Positions 9,227-17,388 of a stretch of DNA of 64,000 nt are shown here, piece by piece (position 1 is the stretch's first letter; each line of letters starts with the position of its first letter). The notes under the pieces are model-generated. The model had not been told where the DNA came from. It saw only the letters and a program-made list of their open reading frames with translations, and did no database searches. The DNA lies in NCBI GenBank assembly GCA_016179685.1, contig JACPCR010000060.1:1-64000 (forward strand). The letters are read 5' to 3'. The position numbers were made by a program, and so were the translations under genes. This DNA is from Planctomycetota bacterium. Lineage in GTDB: Bacteria > Planctomycetota > PUPC01 > JACPCR01.

Positions 9227-11422
9227 ATGCCAGTATCTCCGAAAGAATCGGTCCTCCTGATCCTGCTGATCCTGCTGGTCCGCCCGGCCGCCGCGGACGT
9301 GGTTCAAACCGAGGACGGACTGAGCCTGGGCCTCCTGCCGGACGGCCGGATCGAGCATGTCGAAATCGGCGGCCGCCGGCTCGGCCTCAATCACCTGACC
9401 AGCGGACTTCAGATTCGCGACGCCCATCATCCCGACGTGCCCCTGGAATTCGAAGTCCAGCAGGTTCTCAAGAACCCGCCCGTCTTCCGCCTCCGCATCT
9501 CGTCTCTTTTCCTCAAGGGGGCGATACGCTACACCCCCGCCCGCGATTTCATCGCCGTGGATTTCGAAGTCGAGGATGAGTCCGGCCTCGAGCGCGCCCT
9601 CGACGTGTCCTACGTCCTCCCCGTCGGCCAGCCCGGATGGGGCTGGTGGGAAGGCCTGCAGACCCTGCAGGTCATCGAGAATGGACACGATTACGGGATG
9701 TACTCCGTGGCGGCCGAAGCGGGCTCCTCCGGAAACCTTTCCCTCTATCCCTTCTGCGCCCTCTCGGGTCCCGACGACCAGGGACTTTCCTTGGCCGTCC
9801 CGGCCACGCATCCGCGTTGCTCCGAGCTGCGTTACCAGAACAACTCCGTCATAGCCATCTTCTACCTCGCCACGAGCCCAGAGACACGCCGGTTCGTCAA
9901 GAAGGCCTCCGGCCAACTCCTGCTCTACCGGCACGACCCCGTGTGGGGGCTGCGGGACGCGGCCCGGCGTTACGCCGAACTGGCTTCCCGCTATTTCGAA
10001 AGCCGGGCGCTGCCCAAGGGAGCAGCTCTCTACGATGTGACCGCGGGAGAGATCGACGGGGAAGGCCGGGAGAAGGCCCTGGGCGTCCGGCCTTCCTCCC
10101 TGCACGGTTTCCACGTCTCCACCACGGCCCCCTCATCCGACCGTATCCGCCTCCACCAGGCCCTGGGAATCCCCTCCTTCGGCAGCTTCTCTCCCATCGC
10201 TCGATTGCGCTATTTTTTCGTTTACCCGGAGTCCCCGGCCCACGCGGAGGACCTCCTGACGCGGGTCGCCGACCCGGTGCTCCAGGGGGAAATCCAGCCC
10301 TACTGGGGCCCGCGGCCCGATATCTCGAAAGTGGTCAAGCTTTCCTGGGCCAAGATGGCCGTCGGCTGGCCCGTCCTCGTGGGATTCCAGCCGGACCTCC
10401 CGGACAAGCGGGCCATCACCCAGCGGGAACTGGGATTCCTGCTCAACGTGGACCCGGACTTGCTCGATGACCGGCCGGAGGAGGCCGCGTTCACCGCCGG
10501 GCAGCGCCTCCTGGCCGCCCTGCATTCCACCTTCGAAGCCCATCCCCTCCTCGCGGGTATCTGCCTTCATGACGCTGTCCGTTCCAGCCGGCCGCTCAAC
10601 CTCAACCAGGCCCACTTCCGGTACGCGGACTTTCCCCTGACCTACGAGAACCGCAGCCGGCGGGCCGGCATCCTCGGCCAGTTCTCCCTCCTGGAATTCC
10701 TCAACGAAATGAGACGCCGCTTCCTCTCCAGCGACGGTCCCTTCCGCGGCAAGTTCATCTGGATTCACGGCATCCGCCTCGAGGATGCCCCGCTCAGCGC
10801 CCTGTTCCTCCGATCCGACCTGATCAGTTTCGAGGTCCAGCCGGTCATCTCGCCCGCGGTCCTCGACTCTTACGACTGGCTGCGGGCGGTCACCCCATCG
10901 AGGAGGCTGCTGGCCATCGTGGGACCCGACGCCCTGCAGGCCGCTCCCGCAGGGGAAGGCGGGGATCAAACGGTCCTCTCGTGGCTGCACCTGCACACCT
11001 TCTTCGGCATCCCGCTTTCCCTGGGCCCCCTTTGGCTCAGCCCGGAATTCCAGCCGGTGATTGCCCGATCAGGGACAGAGATTCGCCGGCATCTGACGCT
11101 CCAGGCCGATCTCCAGGCCGCCGGATGGGCCCCGGTAACCGAGGCGGACTGCAACGATCCGGCAGTGCGGGTGGAACGGTACGGCGAATGGCGAACGGGC
11201 GTCTTCTATTACACGCTCTGGAGCGCACGGGCCGACGCCGCCCGCGTCCGCATCGAGGCCGACGCCCCACGCTTGGGAATCCCCAGGGGGGCCGAATTGA
11301 AGGCTAGAGAACTGGTCGCCGAGGAGACCTCCAAGCTCGATACCCGATGGGAAGGAGACCGGCTTCTCCTCGAGGTCGCCCTTCCGCCCGCAAGCTCCCG
11401 GGTGATCGAAATCCGGCGCTAG
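9227..11422 (+). CDS. Large secreted protein of unknown function
   Basis: 731 residues. An N-terminal signal peptide is clear (LLILLILLVRPAAA, cleavage about residue 23). The body begins with a beta-rich region (about 25-240) reminiscent of galactose-mutarotase-like folds and continues with a mixed alpha/beta region (about 250-600). It ends in a short beta domain closing with SSRVIEIRR, a style seen at the C-terminus of glycoside hydrolases. I do not recognise a catalytic signature. Its overall design (signal peptide, beta start, alpha/beta middle, beta end) resembles the product at 34391-36883, though I could not align them by eye. The stop codon TAG at 11420-11422 coincides with the left edge of a palindromic repeat. 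A periplasmic or exported carbohydrate-active role is a guess. Confidence 0.7.
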   Translation: MPVSPKESVLLILLILLVRPAAADVVQTEDGLSLGLLPDGRIEHVEIGGRRLGLNHLTSGLQIRDAHHPDVPLEFEVQQVLKNPPVFRLRISSLFLKGAIRYTPARDFIAVDFEVEDESGLERALDVSYVLPVGQPGWGWWEGLQTLQVIENGHDYGMYSVAAEAGSSGNLSLYPFCALSGPDDQGLSLAVPATHPRCSELRYQNNSVIAIFYLATSPETRRFVKKASGQLLLYRHDPVWGLRDAARRYAELASRYFESRALPKGAALYDVTAGEIDGEGREKALGVRPSSLHGFHVSTTAPSSDRIRLHQALGIPSFGSFSPIARLRYFFVYPESPAHAEDLLTRVADPVLQGEIQPYWGPRPDISKVVKLSWAKMAVGWPVLVGFQPDLPDKRAITQRELGFLLNVDPDLLDDRPEEAAFTAGQRLLAALHSTFEAHPLLAGICLHDAVRSSRPLNLNQAHFRYADFPLTYENRSRRAGILGQFSLLEFLNEMRRRFLSSDGPFRGKFIWIHGIRLEDAPLSALFLRSDLISFEVQPVISPAVLDSYDWLRAVTPSRRLLAIVGPDALQAAPAGEGGDQTVLSWLHLHTFFGIPLSLGPLWLSPEFQPVIARSGTEIRRHLTLQADLQAAGWAPVTEADCNDPAVRVERYGEWRTGVFYYTLWSARADAARVRIEADAPRLGIPRGAELKARELVAEETSKLDTRWEGDRLLLEVALPPASSRVIEIRR

Positions 11423-11468
11423 TTTTCCTGTTCAGAAGTGCGGGTGCGCTTGCAAACTCGTCTCATAG
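11420..11468. repeat. Palindromic element E1 (alpha-beta hybrid, inverted)
   Basis: Core AAGTGC-GGG-TGCGCTT, with a beta-type arm (TTTTCCTGTTC) on the left and an alpha-type arm (AACTCGTCTCATAG) on the right. It is nearly the reverse complement of element E8 at 58927-58975. It lies between convergent genes and includes the stop codon of the upstream gene, so it could also end transcription. Confidence 0.8.
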
Positions 11469-11473
11469 AAGTT

Positions 11474-12481
11474 TCACTTTCCGGGCTCGGTGAACTCGGC
11501 CACGAGGATATCGCCCCTGCCCACCGCCGCTGCCGCCAGGCTCAACGGCGAGACGAGTCGGCGGAAGAGCGCACCGGGCTTCCGATCCGTTCGGGCCGAT
11601 TCCAGCAAACTCCGGCGCGGCTCGAGACCCGCCGGCAAGCGCCGGCCCTGCGTCCTGAGGATTTGGCGGCTCTCCTGCCATGCCTTTGGGCTCGATAGCG
11701 TCTTCAGCCGCGCCAGGGACATGCCCGCCTTCTCCCCGAGGAGGCGCAGCGTCTTCGCGTCGTACAGCATCAGATGCCGGGGCGCGTCCAGATGATGCCA
11801 GCAGGATGCGAAAAAAGAAAAGCTCCAGGCCCGAGCATGGGGCGTCACCACCACCACTTTGCCGCCCACCGCAAGATAGCCTCCCGCCACCCTCAACACG
11901 TCGACCGGCTCGAGCAAGTGCTCCAGGACGTGATGAAGGAGAATGACGTCGAATCGCCTGGCCGGGAACGGCCGCTCCAGAAGCGTTCCCTGGTGTACCT
12001 CGAGCCCCTGTTGCCGGCACGCCTCACAGGCCCTGGGACTGATCTCGATGCCGCGGACGTCCCAGCCGAGGTCGCGGTATCGGAGCAGAAGCCCGCCCGA
12101 CCCGCACCCGACGTCCAGCAGCCGGTTCAACCCGTGCGGCTCGAGGGTGCCGGGCATGACCCTGCCGGAGAGGGCCCGGAGAAGCCTTCTGACGATCGCG
12201 GGCGTTGAAACGCTTTTCACGCCATAGAAATAGCGGATGAAGAACCGATTCCACGCGCCCGGCCTCCTGGGTGCGGGCGCATCGTGCGAGCGATAGTCCT
12301 CCGGATACAGGCCGGGTATCTCTTCGGGGAACGGGAGGGGATACTGCTGGACCAGCCCGCAGCCCTCGCACCTGCCGTAAGCGTAATCCTCCGGCGTCGC
12401 GCGGGCACGGTCCGTGCCCACGAGGAGGGCCCGGATCGCGGGATGGCCGCAAAGGGGACAACCTTTCGATTCGTGGCTCAA
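11474..12481 (-). CDS. Class I SAM-dependent methyltransferase with N-terminal zinc ribbon
   Basis: 335 residues. A zinc ribbon C8-PL-C11 ... C38-EG-C41 opens the protein. The methyltransferase core follows with the SAM motif LLDVGCGSGG near residue 120, then the acidic GIEIS strand and FDVILLHHVLEHL. This layout (Cys pairs plus a Methyltransf_23-like core) is common in sugar or lipid-glycan methyltransferases of surface polysaccharide clusters. No glycan genes adjoin it, so the substrate cannot be named. It converges on the secreted-protein gene across element E1 and is divergent from amrS. Confidence 0.85.
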   Translation of the reverse strand: MSHESKGCPLCGHPAIRALLVGTDRARATPEDYAYGRCEGCGLVQQYPLPFPEEIPGLYPEDYRSHDAPAPRRPGAWNRFFIRYFYGVKSVSTPAIVRRLLRALSGRVMPGTLEPHGLNRLLDVGCGSGGLLLRYRDLGWDVRGIEISPRACEACRQQGLEVHQGTLLERPFPARRFDVILLHHVLEHLLEPVDVLRVAGGYLAVGGKVVVVTPHARAWSFSFFASCWHHLDAPRHLMLYDAKTLRLLGEKAGMSLARLKTLSSPKAWQESRQILRTQGRRLPAGLEPRRSLLESARTDRKPGALFRRLVSPLSLAAAAVGRGDILVAEFTEPGK

Positions 12482-12582
12482 GCTGTGGGACTCCGGGCCT
12501 TCAGTAGCTTTGAAAATTTTCGGGGATAAAATTTGAAGAGAGACAGCCTGTTCCGACCCGCCTGAGTGGCCGGGGGATTCCG

Positions 12583-13659
12583 ATGGGCGCGAACCAGACC
12601 GCGGAAATGACGACGCTGGGTGACTTGCTGGCCGAGCGGACCCGCGAAGGCGTGCTCTACGAAAAGCTGCCGGAAAATCGGGTCCGGTGCTTCGCCTGCG
12701 GCCACCGCTGCAAGATTCCGGAGGGCAAGCCCGGCATCTGCAAGGTCCGGTCCAACCGCGGCGGCACGCTTCTCGTCCCCACCGGCTACGTCGGCGCGCT
12801 GCAAGTCGATCCTACGGAAAAGAAGCCGTTCTTTCACGCCTTGCCGGGCTCCATCGCCATGAGCTTCGGGATGCTGGGGTGCGATTTTCACTGCGGCTAC
12901 TGCCAGAACTGGCTGACCTCCCAGGCGCTGCGCGACCCGGGTTCGGTCGTTCCGCCGAGGGACATCACGCCGGAGCACATGATCCAGCTTGCCCGCCGGC
13001 ATCATGCCCAAGTGATCGCCACCACCTACAATGAGCCGCTCATCACGAGCGAGTGGGCCGTCGAGATTTTCCGGCTCGCCAAGCCGGCCGGCTTCCGGTG
13101 CGCCTACGTCTCCAACGGCAACGGCACGCCGGAGGTCCTGGAATACATCCGGCCCTGGGTGGACCTCTACAAGGTGGATTTGAAGAGTTTCCGGGACCGG
13201 CACTACCGCGAGTTGGGCGGCGTGCTCGAGAACGTCCTCGAGACCGTCCGGAGGCTTCACCGGACCGGCTTCTGGGTCGAGATCGTGACACTGACCGTTC
13301 CCGGTTTCAACGATTCGAACGAGGAACTGCGGGATATCGCCCGCTTCCTGGTCGGAATCTCGCCGGACATCCCGTGGCACGTGACGGCGTTTCACCAGGA
13401 CTATCGGATGCTGGACCGGGAAGACACCCCGGTGAAAACGCTGCTGCGGGCGGCCGAGATCGGCAAAGAGGCGGGCCTCCATTACGTCTACGCAGGCAAC
13501 CGGCCAGGCAGCGTGGGTCCCTGGGAGAACACCTACTGCCCGGGTTGCCGGGCCCTTCTGATCGAGCGGTTTGGATTCCGGGTCCTGCAGAACCGCCTGG
13601 CAGACGGGAGCGGGTGCTGCCCGGACTGCGGTCGGGCGATCGCCGGCGTCTGGTCTTAA
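12583..13659 (+). CDS. amrS: AmmeMemoRadiSam system radical SAM enzyme (AmrS)
   Basis: 358 residues. The radical SAM motif is C-DFH-C-GY-C near residues 100-107, with QNWLTSQ after it as in AmrS proteins. The N-terminal Cys set (RCFACGHRCKIPEGKPGICK) and a C-terminal zinc-ribbon-like pair (CPGC, CPDC) are also present. AmrS works with AmrA (AMMECR1) and AmrB (Memo); the chemistry is unknown. AmrA is encoded at 30980-31585 on the other strand; no Memo gene is seen in the window. ATG 12583 is used; there is no strong ribosome site, and a second Met lies at residue 9. Confidence 0.93.
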   Translation: MGANQTAEMTTLGDLLAERTREGVLYEKLPENRVRCFACGHRCKIPEGKPGICKVRSNRGGTLLVPTGYVGALQVDPTEKKPFFHALPGSIAMSFGMLGCDFHCGYCQNWLTSQALRDPGSVVPPRDITPEHMIQLARRHHAQVIATTYNEPLITSEWAVEIFRLAKPAGFRCAYVSNGNGTPEVLEYIRPWVDLYKVDLKSFRDRHYRELGGVLENVLETVRRLHRTGFWVEIVTLTVPGFNDSNEELRDIARFLVGISPDIPWHVTAFHQDYRMLDREDTPVKTLLRAAEIGKEAGLHYVYAGNRPGSVGPWENTYCPGCRALLIERFGFRVLQNRLADGSGCCPDCGRAIAGVWS

Positions 13660-13838
13660 CGCACCGCCCGGTCCCAACGGGATCGCTCCGGGAGGCGGAA
13701 CAGCAGAACAGGGGAAATCCATTTTCAAAAATCTCCGCCGGGTTCCCACGGGGTGCCCACGCAGTGGGCGGGGCGCGGAGAAGTTACGGCCTCAGTGCAT
13801 CGGTTTACAAGTTCGTCACAAGTTTCTAGCCTCTACGA

Positions 13839-13985
13839 CCCTCACCCCGGCCCTCTCCCAAAGGGTAAGGGGGACGCCGACCTGTTGGTTGTTCCATGAA
13901 TGACAGAGAGAATCCCTCTCCCCCTGGGAGATGGCCGGGGTGAGGGAAAACTCCGGACGAGCTTGTGAAATTGTCCACTTAGACT
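13839..13985. repeat. MITE-like inverted-repeat element, copy 1
   Basis: Arms CCCTCACCCCGGCCNTCTCCCA at 13839-13860 and, inverted, at 13925-13946 (21 of 22 pairs). The adjoining 13947-13985 (TTGTCCACTTAGA side) matches, inverted, 44463-44500, which flanks the second copy. No coding content is seen. The rest of 13660-13838 shows nothing I can name. Confidence 0.7.
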
Positions 13986-13990
13986 CCAAG

Positions 13991-16330
13991 ATGGACGCGC
14001 TCCGTTTTCTTGCGGTCCTGGAAAATTCCCCGAGATACCGGGGTCAGATAGCGCACGTCCACACGCTGCGCACCCGGGCCCCGCGGTTCGGGTCCCTCGC
14101 CCGGCCGTTGCCGCCGCCTTTCGAGCAGGCTCTCGCGGCGCGGGGCATCTCGGCGCTCTACACCCATCAGTGCGCGGCTCTCGAGCATGCCCGGGCAGGG
14201 CAGGACATCGTTCTCGTCACCGGCACGGCCAGCGGGAAGACCCTCTGCTACAACCTGCCGGTGCTGGAGACGCTTCTGACCGAGCCGCAGGCCCGGGCCT
14301 TGTACCTGTTTCCCACGAAGGCGCTGGCCCAGGACCAGCTCCGCTCGCTCCAGGATTTATCGGGCCGGCACGAGGCGCTCCAGAGGGTGGCCCGCGCCGC
14401 GACTTATGACGCGGATACGCCCCAGGGGCAGCGGAGAAAAATCCGCGAGAGCGCCACCATCCTGCTCTCCAATCCGGACATGCTCCACGCCGGCATACTC
14501 CCCGCGCACGCCCGCTGGGCCCGCTTCTTCTCCCAGCTCCGGTACGTCGTCATCGACGAGCTCCATACCTACCGCGGCATCTTTGGCTCCCATGTGGCCA
14601 ACGTGCTTCGCCGGTTGCTCCGCCTCTGCCGGTTCTACGGCAGCCGTCCCCAGTTCATCGCCTGCTCCGCAACCATCGCGAACCCGGAGGAACTGGCGGA
14701 GCGCCTGACGGGCCGCAGGATGCAGGTCGTGGACGATGACGGCTCGCCTCGCGGCACCAAGTATTTCGTGCTCTGGAATCCACCGGTGACGGACCAGGGC
14801 ACGGGGGCGCGCCGGAGCGCAAACGTGGAGTCCCAGGAGCTGCTCGTGCGCCTCCTGGAGGAGGGAGTCGCGTCGATCACGTTCACCCGCGCCCGCGTGC
14901 TGGCGGAGCTGCTCTACCGCTACACCCGCGAAACGCTCGAGGAGAAGTCCCCCAAGCTGGCCGGACGCGTCCGTTCCTACCGCGGCGGTTACCTGCCGGC
15001 GGAACGGCGGGAGATCGAGCGGCAACTCTTCTCGGGCGAGCTGCTCGGCGTGACGGCGACCAGCGCGCTCGAGCTGGGCATCGACGTGGGCGGGCTTGAC
15101 GCCTGCATCCTCGTCGGTTTCCCCGGCACGTTCGCCAGCACCTGGCAGCAGGCTGGCCGTGCGGGCCGGAGCGCGGAAGAGAGCCTGGCCGTCCTGGTCG
15201 CCCACCAGGACCCCATCGACCAGTATCTCGTGCGGCATCCGGAGTATTTTTTCGAGCAGTCCGCGGAATATGCGGTGGTGGACCCGGACAACCCTCACAT
15301 CCTGGCGCATCACCTCCTGTGCGCGGCCTACGAGATGCCGTTGCGGCCCGAGGACTCGGCCTTCTTCGGGCCCCTGTTCGACCGCCTGTGTGAACTGATC
15401 GCCCGCGATGGCCTGTTGCGCCGCATCGATGCGAAATGGTACTGGGCCAGCACCCTGTTCCCGGCGGGAAAGACGAACTTGCGGACCCTTTCGGAAGATA
15501 CGTACGCCATCCAGGACCTCACGGGCGGGCGAAACGAGGTCATGGGACAGGTGGACGGGTCGCGCGCCTTCGAGGTCGTCCATCCCGAAGCCATCTATCT
15601 CCATTCCGGCGAGTCCTACCTTGTCCGCGGCCTGGACCTCGACGCCCGGATCGCGCGGGTGGAACGCGCCGAGACGGATTACTACACCCAGCCCGTGGTG
15701 TCCTCACAAGTCCGCGTCGTTGAGCCCGAGGAGGAACGGTCTCTGCCGGGCTTGAAGCTGGTCTACGGGAACGTCGCCGTTACCCGCCAGGTGCAGGGCT
15801 ACGCCCGTTACAAGTTCTACACCCTGGAGAACCTCGGCCACTCGAGCCTGGACCTTCCTCCGCGGACCCTGGAGACCAAGGCTCTCTGGATGATTCCGGC
15901 CCCGGAGATTCTTTCGAATCTGGACCGTGCGGACGACCTGAACATTCCGGGCCCCTACCGCCGTTTTGCGGCCCTGGCGGGGGCCCGGAACGTTTTCACT
16001 GCCGTGCTGCCGCTGATCGCCATGTGCGACCGATGGGACGTCGGCGGGATTGTGCACTCGACCACCCTGGGTGAGCCGTCGATTTTTCTCTACGATCGGT
16101 ATCCGGGCGGCCTGGGTTTTTCACGCCGCGGCTACGATCTGGCGGAGCAGCTCTTTCAGGGCAGCCTGCGCCTCGTCGAGGAGTGCCCGTGCGACCAGGG
16201 CTGCCCCTCCTGCGTTGGCCGGCCCACCGTACCTGACGCCGCGCCCGAGATTTCACTGGAAGGTTCAAGTTGGTCCGAAAGCAAGGCCGCCACACGGCTG
16301 CTCCTGCGCAGCGTCGCGGCACACGTCTGA
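13991..16330 (+). CDS. mrfA: MrfA/YprA-like DEAD/DEAH helicase with DUF1998 domain, first copy
   Basis: 779 residues from ATG 13991 (MDALRFLAVLENSPRYRG); the upstream ATG at 13931 lies in the inverted repeat and is rejected. Superfamily 2 helicase motifs: I GTASGKT near residue 77, II VIDELHTYRG near 188, and the QAGRAGRS motif VI. The C-terminal DUF1998 region carries the four-Cys cluster CPCDQGCPSC. This is the MrfA architecture: in Bacillus subtilis MrfA (YprA) and the exonuclease MrfB (YprB) remove mitomycin adducts in a UvrABC-independent excision pathway. An MrfB-like gene follows 57 bases downstream, then a second MrfA. A repair role is inferred from family and context. Confidence 0.9.
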   Translation: MDALRFLAVLENSPRYRGQIAHVHTLRTRAPRFGSLARPLPPPFEQALAARGISALYTHQCAALEHARAGQDIVLVTGTASGKTLCYNLPVLETLLTEPQARALYLFPTKALAQDQLRSLQDLSGRHEALQRVARAATYDADTPQGQRRKIRESATILLSNPDMLHAGILPAHARWARFFSQLRYVVIDELHTYRGIFGSHVANVLRRLLRLCRFYGSRPQFIACSATIANPEELAERLTGRRMQVVDDDGSPRGTKYFVLWNPPVTDQGTGARRSANVESQELLVRLLEEGVASITFTRARVLAELLYRYTRETLEEKSPKLAGRVRSYRGGYLPAERREIERQLFSGELLGVTATSALELGIDVGGLDACILVGFPGTFASTWQQAGRAGRSAEESLAVLVAHQDPIDQYLVRHPEYFFEQSAEYAVVDPDNPHILAHHLLCAAYEMPLRPEDSAFFGPLFDRLCELIARDGLLRRIDAKWYWASTLFPAGKTNLRTLSEDTYAIQDLTGGRNEVMGQVDGSRAFEVVHPEAIYLHSGESYLVRGLDLDARIARVERAETDYYTQPVVSSQVRVVEPEEERSLPGLKLVYGNVAVTRQVQGYARYKFYTLENLGHSSLDLPPRTLETKALWMIPAPEILSNLDRADDLNIPGPYRRFAALAGARNVFTAVLPLIAMCDRWDVGGIVHSTTLGEPSIFLYDRYPGGLGFSRRGYDLAEQLFQGSLRLVEECPCDQGCPSCVGRPTVPDAAPEISLEGSSWSESKAATRLLLRSVAAHV

Positions 16331-16387
16331 ATCACACCTGGTCATGAGTTTCCCCGGAAACTGCCGGGCATCCTGCTATAATAATCT

Positions 16388-17356
16388 TTGACGAAGGATG
16401 CGGCTCGGCACGGGAAAGCGCCCGAAGCCGCATTCGTGTGTCCCGTCGCAAGGCCTCCCTTCCTTCCGCAGCGGCGTCTTAAGTTGCTTTCTCGCGAGCT
16501 CCGGAAACGACTGGAACAGTTGAACCGCGGCGCCCTGCGCGCTGGTCGCCCCGGCCCCGCGCCGTCCAGCCCCGCGTCGGCGGGACCCCTTCCCCTCACC
16601 GATGCCGTGCCCGGCGAAGAGGTCCGCACCGCGCTGGGCTGCTTTCTCCTCTGGGATAGGCCGGTCCGGCAGATTCTCCAGGATTCCGAAAACCTGCACT
16701 CCCGTTATTCGTTGGTCTTCGACCGCGCGGGTTTTGCCGCCGATCCGGCGAGCTACCACCCGGATATCCAGGCCGTCCTCGAAGCCGATCCCGCCCGGGT
16801 GTTCTATCTCGACATCGAGACCGCGGGGCTGGCCTCGGGGCCGGTCTTTCTGGTCGGGCTGCTCCTCTACCAGGGCAGGTCACTCGTCATCCGCCAACTC
16901 CTGGCCCGGGACTACTCGGAAGAGCCTGCCCTGCTCACGTACCTTTCGAATCACTGCCTGAATTGCGACGCTCTGGTCACCTTCAACGGCAAGAGCTTCG
17001 ACCTGCGCTACCTCCAGGAGCGCTTCATTTCCACGGGCCTCCCGCCGCTTTCGAGGGAGTTCCTGCATCTGGACCTGCTGCATGAAGGCCGACGCCACTG
17101 GCGGGACCTGCTGCCTGACTGCCGGCTTCAGACCCTGGAGCGCTTCATCAGCGGACGCACGCGTCCGGACGACATTCCGGGCGAGCGCATCCCCGCGGCC
17201 TACCATGATTTTGTCCGTACCGGAGACGCCAGGGAGCTGCGGGATATCTTCCATCACAACGCCATGGACCTGATCACCATGGTCGAGGTCCTCCTGCACA
17301 TCCTCCAGGGCCGCAGCGGCTCGCATCCCGAATCAGAAGTGCTCCCACACTTCTGA
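16388..17356 (+). CDS. mrfB: MrfB/YprB-like RNase H-fold exonuclease
   Basis: Up to 322 residues from TTG 16388. The DEDDh-type exonuclease residues are visible: YLDIETAGL (Asp, Glu), NGKSFDLRYLQERF (Asp) and FHHNAMDLITM (His-x4-Asp). This matches the RNase_H_2 domain of YprB. It sits between two helicase genes as in the mrfAB pair. The start is uncertain: TATAAT at 16377-16382 would put the transcript start at about this TTG, so a downstream start such as GTG 16436 is possible. The last codons (SEVLPHF and stop) overlap a small AAGTGC...CACTT hairpin. Confidence 0.88.
   Translation: MTKDAARHGKAPEAAFVCPVARPPFLPQRRLKLLSRELRKRLEQLNRGALRAGRPGPAPSSPASAGPLPLTDAVPGEEVRTALGCFLLWDRPVRQILQDSENLHSRYSLVFDRAGFAADPASYHPDIQAVLEADPARVFYLDIETAGLASGPVFLVGLLLYQGRSLVIRQLLARDYSEEPALLTYLSNHCLNCDALVTFNGKSFDLRYLQERFISTGLPPLSREFLHLDLLHEGRRHWRDLLPDCRLQTLERFISGRTRPDDIPGERIPAAYHDFVRTGDARELRDIFHHNAMDLITMVEVLLHILQGRSGSHPESEVLPHF
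17334..17355. repeat. Core-only member of the palindrome family (E9)
   Basis: CAGAAGTG-CTCCCA-CACTTCTG, an 8 bp stem and 6-base loop. Against the family core AAGTGCACCCGCACTT it matches 14 of 16 bases, but it lacks the alpha and beta outer arms. It overlaps the mrfB stop and may also act as a weak terminator. Confidence 0.45.
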
Positions 17357-17388
17357 GCCAGCGCAAATTCTCTGCTCACGAGGACCTC

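Noticed and set aside
12478..13749. 423-residue minus-strand open frame
   Set aside because: Antisense to amrS, which has intact radical SAM Cys motifs.
13931..13990. Upstream ATG for the first MrfA-like gene
   Set aside because: Lies in the inverted repeat CCGGGGTGAGGG; family alignment begins at MDALRFL.
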